From Cavia porcellus (taxonomy: Eukaryota; Chordata; Mammalia; Rodentia; Caviidae), in the NCBI RefSeq assembly GCF_034190915.1, contig NW_026947484.1:210998657-211062656 (forward strand): a DNA stretch of 64,000 nucleotides, read 5' to 3'. Shown here in pieces: positions 11,613-23,643 of the stretch. Below the pieces are notes generated by a model, which saw nothing but the letters and a program-made list of their open reading frames with translations, was not told the DNA's origin and did not search any database. Position 1 is the first letter of the stretch. Every line of letters starts with the position of its first letter. The translations under genes and the position numbers were made by a program.

Positions 11613-11669
11613 AAGTGATTTTCATTTGTGCACAGTTACAGTTTGTTTCCAGAAGAAAACAGGGAAATG

Positions 11670-11860
11670 CTTGCAGTGGTGCCAAGCTGTAACCCCAGCT
11701 ACCGAGGAGGCTGAGACAGCGGGATCGCCAGTTTGAGCCCAGCCTAGGAAACGTAATTTAAAAGGAGGATGTGGGAGTGTAGCTCAGGGATCGGGAACTT
11801 GCCTAGTATGTGTGAGGTCTTGGGTTTGATCCCCAGCACCACAAAAACAAAAATAAAAAA
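11670..11860 (+). repeat. B1-dID dimeric SINE
   Basis: The B1 half (gtaaccccagctaccgagg) runs into an ID half with ggagtgtagctcaggg and gggtttgatccccagcacc, followed by an A-rich tail. Confidence 0.85.
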
Positions 11861-13480
11861 TCTTCACTGTTTTCACAGAGTAGATATTTTGTCAACATTA
11901 TACATGACTGGCAGAATGGGCATAACCAGGAAGGAAGCCACACCCCACCCTGTGAGCCAGCCTACACAGGCTGAGAGAACGGCACCCTCTCCCGACCTGG
12001 GGAGCAGCTCGCTGAGTTGGAGGATCTGCACCGTTTGATGGGCTTTGCAAATCTAAAGTAGAGCAAACTTTAGAGGACAACAATATGCAATACGGTGGCT
12101 GTTGTAGATTTCCTACTGTCTTAGCACTGTTGGGATTCGTTTTATTGTTGTTTTATTCCCTTTCAAATTAAATTAAAAAGTTTTATATGATCATTGTTAA
12201 AACACAGAAAAGTACAAATCAGTGCCACTGTTCAGACCCACAATAAATGGCATTGTTGAAGATCTGCAGAAACATTTTATGTGCATCTAAGATAAATACA
12301 GAAACACACAGAGGCAACTAGATAGGTAAACATAGGCAGAACAAGAAAGAGATATACATGTATATACTGTTGACAGACAACATGAGAATCATATTCTATG
12401 TGATGTTTTAAAACAAAAAAATAACTACACTTGCATTAAAGGAAATTGAAGTGAAATTATAAGAATTGCTGAACTTTAGAAAATGTTTCTTCCCTGTGAA
12501 AGTTATTAGTTCCTATTTTTTCACAAATAACAAGAAGGCACTAAGAATAGTAATCATGTGGCAAAAAATTTAATCACACCATGGCAATACTACTGGCCCG
12601 ATTGGACGCAGCAAGAGAAAATTACACATTAACTCTGCCACCATCTTGATCTTTGTTTCCAGCCCGCCTCTCACCACAATTTTCAGTTATTTATTCTTAG
12701 TTTTATATTTAAATGTTCACTAAATCTTTTATATTTGTTTCTGCACCCCCAGTTCTTATGTCAGTTTTATTTGACTTTAATGGACTGAATATCACCACTG
12801 AATTTTCCTCCAGAACCTGAGGAGCCCGGTCCCTTTCCCTTCATACCTAAACTGCAGCCACTGTCATAATTTTTTATTGGTCAGTGGATAAAGAGAAGAA
12901 ACCTGCTTCCTCCTGCTCACGCAGGTATCAGTATTGTGAGAATCTGGAGGTTTATTGGTCGCTCACATTGTAGAGCCTACAACTGCCTGGTGCCTCCCTA
13001 AAGTTCCCGAGGGACTTGCAATCTTTTCAGTGCAAAGCTCTTCCATTTCACAGAGAAAGACTGGTGTCCTCACACTCTGAGAGGCTGCTGAGTGCCAGCC
13101 ATTGCATCCATACTTCTTTTAGCAGGATGAAGAAGAGGCAAGAAGGGTAGGCTCGCACCTTTAAGGAGATGTATCTGAAGTGACACCCAACATTTCTCCT
13201 TATCTGTCACTGTCCAAAACATGACTCTGGGATGTGTAATGATTCAACTGCTGGCAATCGCTTAGCTCCAAATCTGGGTTCTTGTGTGAAGAAGACAGGA
13301 TGGGCCTAGAGGAACAGCCGACACGCTTTGCCTGCTGCCCCTGGAGCACGCTTTCACCCTAACCCGGGTGTGCCACGGCAGTTCAGGTTACGGCTCTACT
13401 CTCCTGGTCATGGGCGTTTCCAAGTATAGTAAAGGACCCTTCCGCCGACCTTCTTCCCCTGGCGTCCTGTGGCATGGCTC
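11861..13480. other. Unique sequence, nothing recognised
   Basis: Mostly A/T-rich to about 12.8 kb, then average composition. No exon or repeat is recognisable. Confidence 0.45.
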
Positions 13481-14026
13481 CGAGCATCTCCCGGGGTTTA
13501 TGCCATGCCAGGACATTGCGGAGCGGTACATTGTGTCCCCAGCAATTCATTCTCTCCTTCCAGGATCGCCCCCTGCCAGGCGTGGCTCCCAGCTCCAGGG
13601 TCGCCAGGCCTCCACTGGTTCTTCCTGCCCAGCTGCACCAGCTGCACCAATCCGCCAGCACCGCGGCTGGGAACGTGGCCGGGTTTCCTCACTGCCTCCT
13701 CCTGGGCTCCCAGTCGGCCTGGTGACCGTGAGGGCTGGAGAGGGCTCACCTGTGCGGGCAGTGCTGCGGGTCCTTCGGGGAAGGTCAGGGGGCGAGGTCA
13801 GGCGGTCTCAGTGAGCACCTCGGAGTGGGCTGTGGACCAGGACTGGGCAGCATCGAGTTGCACCGAGCACAGCACGGAGCCTGGGTGGTCACAGTGCTGG
13901 GCGGAGGCTGCTTGGCCCTGCGTGGCCATTAACCGGCACCTGCTGCAACGGGTCTGGGGCCTGAGGCACGACCCGTGCTCCTGGAGGTGCCACCGCACCT
14001 CCCGAGGACACCAGGAGCAGGCAGAG
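13481..14026. other. GC-rich flank of the minisatellite
   Basis: G+C is raised and long open frames occur in several frames on both strands, which is expected when stop codons are scarce. No domain, splice context or promoter element is recognisable, so no gene is called. Confidence 0.4.
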
Positions 14027-14386
14027 GGCCGGGGCTGGGCAGGGTGGACGCGGAGGGCCAGGGCTGGGCAGGGTGGACGCGGAGGGTCAGGGCTGGACAG
14101 GGTGGACGCGGAGGGTCAGGGCTGGACAGGGTGGACGCGGAGGGCCAGGGCTGGGTAGGGTGGACGTGGAGGGTCAGGGCTGGGCAGGGTGGACGCGGAG
14201 GGTCAGGGCTGGACAGGGTGGACGCGGAGGGTCAGGGCTGGGCAGGGTGGACGCGGAGGGTCAGGGCTGGACAGGGTGGACGCGGAGGGTCAGGGCTGGG
14301 CAGGGTGGACGCGGAGGGTCAGGGCTGGGCAGGGTGGACGTGGAGGGTCAGGGCTGGGCAGGGTGGACGCGGAGGGCCAGGCCTGG
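14027..14386 (+). repeat. 29-bp G-rich minisatellite, about 12.5 copies
   Basis: A partial unit (14,027-14,041) is followed by eleven full 29-bp units from 14,042 and a 26-base final unit from 14,361. The unit contains gggtggacgcggagggtcag. Units differ at four main sites: c or t after gacg, c or t before cagg, g or a in ctgg(g/a), and one late t. There are no stop codons in the three plus frames. Because 29 is not a multiple of three, each frame cycles through all three readings, giving three overlapping open frames. Confidence 0.97.
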
Positions 14387-14766
14387 TTCTCTCCCCACCC
14401 CACCCCGCCCCAGTCTGCGGTGGAAAGAGCAGTGGAAGACAGATGTGACTGCTGGCGCTCTGCCTGGTCACCTCCCAGCCCTCACACCGGCTTTGCCATC
14501 CTCCTCCTCCTCCTGCGGATGAGCTCTCTGGGAAGGAGAAGCTGAGGGCAGATGGCCACGAAGGAGGTTACAGCGGGCTGTGAACTGGGCTCAAGCCCCA
14601 GGCAGCTCGGGGGTCGGAAGCAAGAATTTGGTCCTTGTGCCAGAAACTTCTGCTCTGTGGGAGCCGGTGGCGCACATCAGAGACACCCAATGGAATGGGA
14701 CAGGTCTGAGCCTGGGAAAGAGCTCAGGTTAGGGCTCAGAAAAGACTCAAAAGGGTGTTTGTTTGT
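14387..14766. other. GC-rich unique sequence
   Basis: No repeat or gene is recognised. Open frames entering from the minisatellite are not taken as coding. Confidence 0.4.
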
Positions 14767-14915
14767 TTGTTCCCCCTGTACTGGTGGTGAAATCCAGGGC
14801 CTGCATGCTAAAGGACATCTCCAGACCATTTTTGTTTTTTATTTTAAGACTGAGTCTGTCCCTAATTTCCTTGGCTGAGCTCCAACTTGTGATCCTCCTG
14901 CCTCAGCCTCCCAGA
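14767..14915 (-). repeat. B1-dID dimeric SINE, antisense, partial
   Basis: An antisense ID-like half (ctggtggtgaaatccagggcc) is followed by an A-tail complement and a B1 half (gatcctcctgcctcagcctc) that stops early. Confidence 0.7.
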
Positions 14916-15180
14916 TTCTGTTTTTAACTCGTGTGTGTTTTTGCTGACTTTGGCTCCTTGGTGACAGCAAAACCTGTCTGTCTTGGGATGGCAAATCTAG
15001 GGGTTGCCAGTGCATGCAAGCAGGCGCAGTGCCCTGTGGTGGAACCACAGGGCTGCCCGCCCATCGCCTGTACACAGAGCCCCTGCCGGGGCTGAACTTG
15101 GAATTCCCCGTGAGTTCCAGCCACAAAGAAAACCGCCAGCCGTTTGGATCAGCACTGATTCATGTGAACACACAACTAGT

Positions 15181-15297
15181 TTAGCCAGGAGTGGGGGTGC
15201 ACGCCTAAAATCCCAACACCGGGAGGCTGAGGCAGAACTACTGCAAGTCCAAGGCCAGCATGGGCTACATAGTGAGACCCTGTCTCAAAAACACAAC
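15181..15297 (+). repeat. B1 SINE
   Basis: Words agccaggagtgggggtgcac, ggctgaggcagaactac and gtgagaccctgtctcaaaa are present in B1 order. Confidence 0.87.
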
Positions 15298-15312
15298 AAA
15301 ATACCCATAAGT

Positions 15313-15470
15313 AGGGCCAGACAGGGTAGTGCATGTCTGTAGTCTCAGCTTTGGAGGCTGAGGCAGGAGGGTCACAAGGCCAACCTGGGTAATTTAGAGA
15401 GACCCAAAATAAAAACCAAAAAGGGCTAGGAATGTAGCTCAGTAAACCCTCGGCTTCAGCCTTTAGTGTA
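15313..15470 (+). repeat. B1-dID dimeric SINE
   Basis: The B1 half (gtctgtagtctcagctttgg) leads to an ID half with gctaggaatgtagctcag. The right end is diverged. Confidence 0.78.
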
Positions 15471-15682
15471 GAAAGGGGAAGGGAAAAACAGCATGAAGGG
15501 GAGTTTATGGGAAAGCAAAGGGTTTTCCTCTCGTAACTATCAATCACTTGAAATGAGTAAACATTTTAAGTCCATAGATGCCAAACAATGGTAAATATGA
15601 TCCTTGATCTCAAAGCCAGACACCATGGAAATGTAAACATGTACCTGAGTGGCATAGAAAATAAATTACAAATACAAGGCCT

Positions 15683-15885
15683 TTTGGCTGGGTGTGATGG
15701 CACACACCTATAATCCCAGGACTCTGGGAGGCTGAGACAGGAGGATTGCAAGTTCAAACCCAGCCTGGGCAATTTAGTGCCATAGCAAGACTTTGTTTCA
15801 AAATAAAAAATGAAATGACTAGATACGCAGCTCTGTGCAAAGGCCTTGGCTTTAAGTCCGAGTACCACAAAAAGGAAAGAAAAAA
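15683..15885 (+). repeat. B1-dID dimeric SINE
   Basis: The B1 half (ggctgggtgtgatggcac, ctataatcccaggactctgg) is followed by an ID-like half ending gagtaccacaaaaaggaaag. Confidence 0.85.
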
Positions 15886-16120
15886 AATGCAAGGACTATT
15901 ACGAGATTAGCTGCCAAACCAGAGTCTGGGTAGGGAATAGATTCTGTGCAAGCAGCAGTGGGGAGACCACTGGCTCTGGGGCTCCCACTGCCACCGGACA
16001 CTTAAGACATCTGATTGTTGGGTACATGGCAAGGAAGGAGAGAGGACAGCTGTCAGGAACAGGTAAGATATTTTATTCAAAGACCAGGCAGGTCATTCTG
16101 ATTTGAAGTAAGTGTTCTTA

Positions 16121-16350
16121 GGCTGAGCATGGTGGTGCACACCTGTAATCTCAGGGAGGCTGAGGCAGGAGGATCACAAGTTGGAGGCCAGCCTCAGCTA
16201 CACAACAAGACATCATCAGGGGAGGGAATTAGGGAATTAGTAATAAATAAGATCTGGGACTATGGGTACAATTTCACGGTAGACGCCTCGCCTGGTGTGT
16301 GTAAGGCCCCCTACTCAAAGAAACACAGAAACAAAAAAGGAAATAAAACC
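16121..16350 (+). repeat. B1-dID dimeric SINE, diverged
   Basis: It starts ggctgagcatggtggtgcac, with a normal B1 half. The right half is diverged but keeps cgcctggtgtgtgtaaggcc and an A-rich tail. Confidence 0.7.
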
Positions 16351-16554
16351 TAATCATGGAGGGCTCTGAATGCCAGGAGGAGGAACCTGATTTTACCTCG
16401 TAGAACATGAGACACTCAAAGATTTTTGAGCAGGCATTGACATAATAAAAGTTACTTTTTAAGATGATCAGTTAGTAGGAAAATGAAAGGTGTATTTTTA
16501 TAGGAAAACTTCAAAATGTCAACTGTAGATGGTCTCGACATTTTCATCTTTTTT

Positions 16555-16672
16555 CTTGGATTTTTTGAGACAAGGTCTCCCTATCTAGCCCAGGCTGAGC
16601 TTGAATTCACATCAGTCCTCCTGCCTCAGTCTCCTGAGTGCTGAAATTATAGGCCCTCAGCCATTATACCTG
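16555..16672 (-). repeat. B1 SINE, antisense
   Basis: Contains tttgagacaaggtctccc, cagtcctcctgcctcagtc and cctgagtgctgaaattatag. Confidence 0.85.
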
Positions 16673-16748
16673 GCCATATTTTCTAGAAGACTTTTCAATA
16701 TATCACATGTTTAGGAAATTCTGGATTCTTTTCTTAGAATAAGAATTC

Positions 16749-16870
16749 TGGAGCTGGGTATGTTGCTGCATGCCAGTAATCTGAGCACTCAGGAGGCTGA
16801 AGCAGGAGAGTGTTGGTGAGTTTGAGGTTAGCCTGGGCTACATAGTGAGACCTTATATCAAACAAAAATA
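16749..16870 (+). repeat. B1 SINE
   Basis: Contains gagctgggtatgttgctgc, actcaggaggctgaagcagg and agcctgggctacatagtgag. Confidence 0.85.
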
Positions 16871-17194
16871 ATTAACAACCCCCAAAATTCTGAATTCGTT
16901 TTTTTTCTTAGCACTTAGAAACTTGCTTACTTGTGTCAGGGAGAAGAGACCTGGAAGCATTTTCTCTGAAGCAGAAGACAGCTATTTTATTCACATTGCT
17001 GACATTTGGGGACCACATTGGGGGGGCACTTCCCCAGAAAAAGTGGAAACAGTTTTCAGTACACAGATTGAATGTGGGAAGAGAGAGGACCTTCAAAATT
17101 GAGGATGAACAGAATCTTCAAAGGCTCATGTGATGTTTGTTCCTTTTTTCAAATAAGTTTCTCACACAGAAAAAGAATCCACCACCAGTGAGGA

Positions 17195-18390
17195 GACAAT
17201 CCACAGGATGGGAAAAAAATTTTACCAGCTATCTGTCAGACAGAGGACTAATATCTAGAATATATAAAGAACTCAAGCACATGCCTGTAATTCCAACACT
17301 CAGGAGGCTGAGGCAGGAAGACTGCTGTGAGTTTGAGACCAGCCTGAGCTACAAAATAAGTTCAAGGCCAACCTGAGCTGCATAGTGAAACTCTGTCTCA
17401 AAAAGACAAGAAAAAAAAAAAAAAAAAGGAAAAGGAAAGAAAAGAAAGAAAATTAGATCCCTCAAATGTAAAGACCCACTCCATCACTGGGCATCTGAAA
17501 TGTATCATGAATGGACACTTCTCAGATGAACAAGGAGAAATAGCAAATAAATATACAAAAAAGTGCTCAACATGACAAGATGCAAATCGAAACAATGCCA
17601 TGATTCTACCACATTCCAGAGAAAATGGCTATTATTGAGAAATCAACCAACAGCAAATGTTGAGGCTGTGGGGGTAAAGGAACCCTTCTCCGTTACTGAC
17701 GGGAGCGTAGACTGCTACAAGCACTGTGGGGGTCAGTATGGAAATTCTTCAAAAAACTACAGCTGCAGATCCCATTTGACTCAGCTACCCCATTTCCAGG
17801 TATCTTCCCAGAAGAGCTAAAAGCGTACCAGAGGGACGCATACACTCCCATGTTCATAGCAGCATGTATGTAGCTAAGCCTTGGAAACATCACAGATGCC
17901 ATCAGCAGATGCATGGTTAAGGAAAATGTGATATTTATATACAATGAAGTACTACTGTGCCATAAAGAAGGACAAACCTGAGACACTTTTAGGTAAACAG
18001 TCGCCTCTCGAGATCATAATGTTACGCGATATAAATCAGATATACATGTTTGAATATTGCATTTCTCTTGTATGAGAAACCCAAAGGGTAAATAAATCTA
18101 AAAATGGAGGCTAGATATTGGGAAGTAGGAAGAATATGTTCCAATGGGAAGGGGAACAAGGCAGGGAGAGAGGAGGGAAAAGAACACAAAAGAACAATAT
18201 GAAAAAGAAATAGAAGAAAAATGCAAACAAAGCTTTTGTAAACGGTGAGGGGAAGGGATTAAGATGCAGTGTGTACACATGCAAATCCCCATGAGGAGTG
18301 TGGTCACTCTGTACTGCAAATGTGCACTAATGAAAAATAAAGATAAACCTAAAACAAGCGTCTGCTTCATGAAAGTAAGTACCTCACTTT
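17195..18390 (+). mobile_element. Old L1, 5'-truncated (ORF2 end plus 3' UTR), split by a B1
   Basis: The 5' end encodes an L1 ORF2 stretch near SDRGLISRIYKELK. It is interrupted by a B1 at about 17,275-17,430, then resumes with ORF2 C-terminal sequence and a 3' UTR ending near gcactaatgaaaaataaag (about 18,345). Frames are broken by indels. This copy gives the reference order for the inverted fragment at 3.6-4.6 kb and the antisense 3' end at 60.5 kb. Confidence 0.82.
17275..17430 (+). repeat. B1 SINE inside old L1
   Basis: A B1 body with a clear internal duplication (gaccagcctgagctac and ggccaacctgagctgc), ending with an A tail. Its 5' end replaces L1 sequence directly after aaagaactcaa. 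Confidence 0.88.
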
Positions 18391-19547
18391 CTTTCTTTTT
18401 TTTCTTAGCATTGAGAAACTTGCTTCACTGTGAGCTAGGTACAGCTGCATGGGCCTGCAGCGCCAGCTGCCGCGGGAGCCAGGAGCAGGAGGTCACACGC
18501 TCAGTGCCAGCCTGGACTACCGAATGAGAGCTTGCAACCAAAGAGCAAGTGCTGGCACTGGAGCTCAGCAGCCCTGGGTTTAATCCCGAGAGAGGGAGGA
18601 ACGAAGGAGGGAAAAAGGAGAAAGAAAGCTTCTAGGAGACAGAGGAGAGGAAAGGAAGGGAGAGGACAGGAACAAAGAAACCTCATCTGGGCAGGACGAC
18701 ACCTGCGCAGTGTGCCTGGCCCCTGGCAGAGTGAAGTCTTGGGCTCAGTGTGTGCCCGGTTCTCTGGGGAACAACCTGCAGGGCCTCAGCTGACAAAGAC
18801 GGGGTGGGGGTGGCCGCTCAGGGATGGCAGAGTTGCCACGATTGCTGAGTGACAGGTGGACCACCATGCCGGGAGTGCGCTGTTCTCTAAGTCCAGGAGG
18901 GCCAGGCGTCTGCTGCAGGCCATCGGGGTGGTGGGGTGAGCGAGCTCCTGGAGCCAGGGAGGGGACACTGGAGACCAGGAGGCCCGTGGGACAAAGCTCG
19001 GGCTGGGCCAAGGCTGCCGGGATGATGGGCACAGAGGAGGACTTCAAGCCCTGCCCCAGGGCTTTTTCCAAGACACCAAGCTGCACATTTGCCTGACACG
19101 AGGTTCAGGCCTCTGCCACAACCCTTCCCGCCACTCAATCACCTGTGATGGATTCCATGGATGAGAAGGTGGTGGGGGCCGAGTGGCTGATTGACTGACT
19201 GGTTGATGATGTGTGGAACTGAGACTTGGCCCAGGGTCTTGTGCTCACGTGCAGGTGCCCTGTCCTGACACGGAGTGGGCCCCTTGAGTGCCCTCCGGTG
19301 CCAGGCCCGCCTTGGCAGCGGGGTGTGGATGGCAGTCCTCAGTTCCTAATCAGCTTTGTGCATCAGAGGACTTGAACCCCGGAGCCCACACCTCTTCCCC
19401 GTCCTTACCTCCATGACTCTTAACTTAGCTGCCCTCCTATTTTTCTGACACCTGATAGCAGAGGCTGTGCATATGTACACCTGATTCTGTTCAAATGCTT
19501 GTGCTGTGGTGAGCTAAATCTGTAACAACCTGATTATTTGTCCCAGT
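18391..19547. other. Unique sequence with SINE-like and purine-rich patches
   Basis: Between 18,450 and 18,590 there are weak B1-dID-like words (gtgccagcctggactacc, cctgggtttaatcccgag). A purine-rich patch follows at about 18,588-18,680. The rest is G+C-rich unique sequence with overlapping chance open frames on both strands and no recognisable domain. Confidence 0.4.
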
Positions 19548-19668
19548 CTTTTTTATTTTGAAACTGAGTTTCACAAAACTGTCCAAGTTGGGCTCAAACT
19601 TTTGATCCTCCTGCCTCAGCCCGCCAAGCGCCCAGAATCACAAGCATGTGCCCGCGTGCCCAGCAATT
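19548..19668 (-). repeat. B1-dID-type SINE left half, antisense
   Basis: Contains gaaactgagtttcacaaaac, gatcctcctgcctcagccc and cagaatcacaagcatgtgcc in antisense B1 order. Confidence 0.78.
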
Positions 19669-20029
19669 GCTCTCATACTGCTGCACCTCGTATGTGGTTT
19701 CAGATACTGTGTTCGCAGGCCAAGCCACCCCAGGCAAAAGTCACACTCAGGGTTCGGTTCCCCCTGGCACGGCAGTGCTGAGCGGAGCCCTGGGAACCAG
19801 AATATACAGAAGGGTCGTGGAGAAGAGAGGACACTGTGAGCCCCAGCAAGTCCAGTCCTGCCACGGGCTTCACAGTGCTGGCTCCTGGATTTGCAATGTA
19901 GGGATCTGAAATGTTTCTTGTGTATCTTTCTAGAAATGTCTTACACACATTAAAGAACCACTGCATGCCTGTTTCCCTCTTCTTTCACATGGTGGTATAC
20001 CACTCACACTCTTCTCAGTGGTGTTTTGT

Positions 20030-20375
20030 TTTTTCCCCACTTCACTTTCCTTTGAGTTGATGTCATACCAATATTGAAAGCTTCTTCATCCTTCTTGATG
20101 ACTATATAATATTCCATTGTGAGGTTATACAGTGCCATAACACACGTAACCACCTGCTGCTGATGGGCTGTACATGTTTGCTTCTGGTTTCTCCTAACAG
20201 TGGGCAATCTTGCTGTGAGTGACCAGGTCTGCATGTCTTTGCACAGAGTGATTATATCTGGATTAATGCCTAGAAGTGGAATTACTGGATTAAAGGGCAG
20301 TGACTTTGATAGAGATGGCCAAATTGCCACCCACAGAAGTTATATCCATTTATATCCCTTACAAAACAGGCACCC
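20030..20375 (-). repeat. Ancient L1 fragment (ORF2 C-terminal region), antisense
   Basis: The plus strand shows the complement of a mammalian-wide L1 ORF2 end, including attccattgtgagg, gctgatgggctgtacatg, cctagaagtggaattactgg and ggccaaattgccaccc. Frames are disrupted and divergence is high. Confidence 0.65.
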
Positions 20376-20979
20376 TTTCCCAGAAACAAGGCGCCTCCTC
20401 CCTGGTGATAGCAGCGAGAGATACATACGGGGAATGGGTCATCTCCTGTGTTCTCCTTCCCAAGTCTGCTACTGACTGTCAGACCAATCAGCCACCTGGA
20501 GTATTAGGCTGTGGCAGTGGCTGTCACACACCGCTAGAATGATTAGACAATTCTAACACCTTCAGAGAAGACACGGAGAAGACGGCAGACCCCTGGTGTG
20601 TAAATCTTCCTATTTTGTTATTAACAGATATTCATTTCATTTTGACTTGTTTAGCAGGAATGGTTGCCTGTTGGTAGTTCTGTATGTTTGTATGGCTCTA
20701 AAATAAATCTATGAGGTGCCTTTGTGTAATGGACATCATTTATCCAGTCCATACGCGTGGACTTACAGATTCACAGACCCCTCACAACAGAAAGGAATCC
20801 GAAGGTATCTCGACAGAACCTACACGGAGAGACGGTGCACCTGTGTGAGCAATTCACTCGTCCGTTCATCACGTGCTAACCGAGCTGCTATCATGCATGT
20901 AGCCAAGAATTTCAATAAGTGTGCAGAATGCAATAGGTAGTAAAATCAAAGAGAAAATGATTAATCGCATGAAAGTACT
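20376..20979. other. Unique sequence, nothing recognised
   Basis: No repeat or exon is recognisable. Confidence 0.45.
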
Positions 20980-21386
20980 TCTATTAGCTTTCTAAGACAG
21001 CATAAACCCCCACAAATTGTTTGACTTTAATACAAAAATTTATGCACATGGTTCTGGAAGTGAGAAGCCCAAAATCACAGCCTCTGGGAAAAATCCTCCA
21101 TGGCCCTTCCCACCTCCATGGTCTGCGGTGCTGCCTGGGTGTGGTCCCTGTCACCTTCTCCACGTGGCTGCTTCTCCTCTGCATATCTGTGTCTGTCCTC
21201 AGCCTTGGTCACTGTACTTGGAGCTTGGATTATAACCTCATCTATTATAACCTCACCTCAACTGAATCACGTCTGCAAAGGCTCTTTTTGTACAGGAGGT
21301 GGCATTTGCAATGACCAGCTTTTAGAACTGCAACATATTTGGGGTGGGGGTGGGGGCTGAAGGGACACAATTCAACCTATAATAGC
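20980..21386 (-). repeat. MLT1-type MaLR LTR, antisense
   Basis: Antisense order typical of MLT1 is present: attagctttctaagacagc, a diverged gttctggaagtgagaagccc block, cctcacctcaactgaatcac, gtctgcaaaggctc and finally ggacacaattcaacctataata. The last word is the complement of the LTR start. There is no internal retroviral sequence, so it is a solo LTR. Confidence 0.78.
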
Positions 21387-22569
21387 ACTTTTCAAAACAA
21401 AAGGCAGACAAAACACTGGTAGCAACCGGATCCCACTTAACTGATCAAGTTCATCTTAACATTGTTGCCTGTTTAACTGTTTAGTTCCACCGAATGGGAG
21501 ATGGTGCAGTGGTCAAGATTACAGGCCTCGCTGCCGCCAGCCTCAGCAGCCTTGGATAAGAAGCTGTCTTATTCAAGTTGGGGGGCTGTTGGGAGGAATG
21601 GGGGATTTGGGCGCTCAGGGAAGAGAGGGTCTCCTTGGAAGGGGCGCTGGGATTGTGCCAGTAAGAAACTATAGCATGACGGAGTTCTGCCCTGTCTCAG
21701 CTCTACACCCATTTGTAGAAAGAGACCCCAGCCGGGCTTGCTGTTACACCTGAAGAGGTGGTGGAATCTCAAATGCACCTTCTAGGCCTGCTTGGCTTTT
21801 GCTCTCCCTGCCTTTGGAATGTTGGCCTCGACCTCCCCTCATGTGGGTTCATTTCTAGCCAGGAACAAAATTCTATGCCTATGTCTATGCCTTTGGTTTC
21901 CTGCCAGGCGTCTCCTTTCCAGAGCCAATATTTCCTTAGAGGCGGTGAAGTGACTGTGGTTAGGATTCCATTTGATTGTCTGTTAACATTAATTTTGAAG
22001 TATAGCAACAGACCCAGAATCAGAGGCTTCAGCTGGAGCCTGCATTTTCCCTTCCATGACACAAAAAACTATAACTGAAGTTTTATCTGGCAGAAGATTA
22101 AAAAAATTTTTTTAAATAGCTGCATAAGAGCTGGTCCTCAGCTAACCAGAGAAGTCATTTTAGCTTGCCTGCAGCTGCACACAGATGGTTCCCTCCCTCA
22201 GCCTTCTGGAGGCGATCAAACCCACCCCCAGCCAAGAAAATCCCTCTCAGAAAAACATCCGATCTTCTCCCTTGCACATCGCAGTAACGGCTGATAAACG
22301 CTAAAAGAGAGTAAGTGGGGTGAGGCAGAAAGCACATTCGAGCAGAAATCTCAGGCTTGTTTGGATCCCTCTGCAAAGGAGGACAGTGCCCCCAGGCCTG
22401 GGTTTGCATCCCGCTCTGTGAGTCTCCAGCTGTGTTACTGGGGCAGAAGCCCCTCCCCCAGTCAGTATACTCAGTCCGTAGTTGCCCAGGTAACCGTTCT
22501 GGTTACAGTTCCTGTTATCGTTCCTTCTTACAAATGGCTGCTCACTGTGATGAATATTGTTGTTTTTTT
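21387..22569. other. Unique sequence, nothing recognised
   Basis: Several short overlapping open frames occur on both strands without domains. No repeat is recognised. Confidence 0.45.
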
Positions 22570-22905
22570 TTTAATCTTTTTTTTTATTTTGAAGGAGGTA
22601 AAATTAAATGCAGCATAACAGAACAAAATAGGACATAAGAAAGCAACATAAGATACATAAATTTCAAAGCTAGACGACCTGAGATTTTCACTGTCTATCA
22701 TTTTGTCTCTTGTTTTCTTCCAAATAGTTGTCCATGTCTTTGCATACAGAGAATTCATACAAAACAACATAGTATAAAACTGATCCGAACAGAATGAGGA
22801 AGGCGTTTTAGGTCTTCAAAAATAAAGAAGTCACTATTGACTGTCGTAGAGTCTCTCGTTCTCTTCAAAATAGCTGTCCATACTTTCATGTATATTGAAG
22901 TTCAA
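22570..22905 (-). repeat. HAL1/L1-type 3' UTR fragment, antisense
   Basis: A T-rich start (complement of the A tail) is followed by gcagcataacagaacaaaatag and repeated blocks of the type cttcaaaatagctgtccata. This resembles the 3' UTRs at about 31.0-31.7 and 44.5-44.9 kb. It is more diverged than those copies. Confidence 0.55.
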
Positions 22906-23559
22906 CAAAACAAAACAGGCAGGGGGAGGGGTCTTCCCGTGCTCCAGGTCCCAGCATGGCTCCAGTCCCAGTAAACACCAGGGGCTCCCGTCCTGAGCCC
23001 ACAGCCTGCCACGCTCACGGCTGCTCACCAGGTGGAGGAGGGGTTTGCTCCAAGCTGTTTCTTTCTAATGAATTGACCATTTCACGGCCCAAGCTCTGAA
23101 ATGGCCAACAGACCACAGAAAGACATCTCTTTAGGCTCCTGCTTGAAACCAACAGTGTCAGGAAGCTGCCGGCCTTGATTCAGGGCCGGTGTGATGCATA
23201 TTATAAGAACCAATCCCCAACTGACAGACCATTCTGCTTCTGTATTTCCTGCTTGTTTATCCCATCTAAGCCCTAGACCAGCAGAGATTGGGGTCTGATA
23301 TTTGGGAAACGATCCCAATCAGTGCCTGTTGATATAAAATAAGTCTCCAAATCTGGGTGGTGTTTCATTGCTTCTGCTTGTCATTGCATAACCAGGCACA
23401 AACTTACTCGGTGCTCTGAATTTCCTTTTCTTTAAAGTGGATGCTGTAACATTTGCCAGGTTACTCTGAGGGTTATTTGTCACAGTACCTGACATATTGA
23501 AAGGCACCAACTGACAATCAGAGTAATTTGCTACAAGAAAGAGAGTTGGGGATACTACA
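22906..23559. other. Unique sequence, nothing recognised
   Basis: No repeat or exon is recognisable. Confidence 0.45.
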
Positions 23560-23643
23560 ACACCCCCACCCCACAGTACTGGGGATTAAACCAAGCACGC
23601 TTGGCAGGCAAGTGCTCTGCCACCGAGTTAAGTTACATCCCCA
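23560..23643 (-). repeat. ID-like SINE, antisense, diverged
   Basis: Antisense order: cagtactggggattaaacc (B-box side) then ggcaagtgctctgccaccg and ttacatccccat (A-box side). Confidence 0.7.

Noticed and set aside
13368..14545. Long overlapping open frames through the G+C-rich region and minisatellite
   Set aside because: A stop-free 29-bp unit opens all three plus frames, and the flanks are stop-poor from base composition. No domain or splice context is visible.
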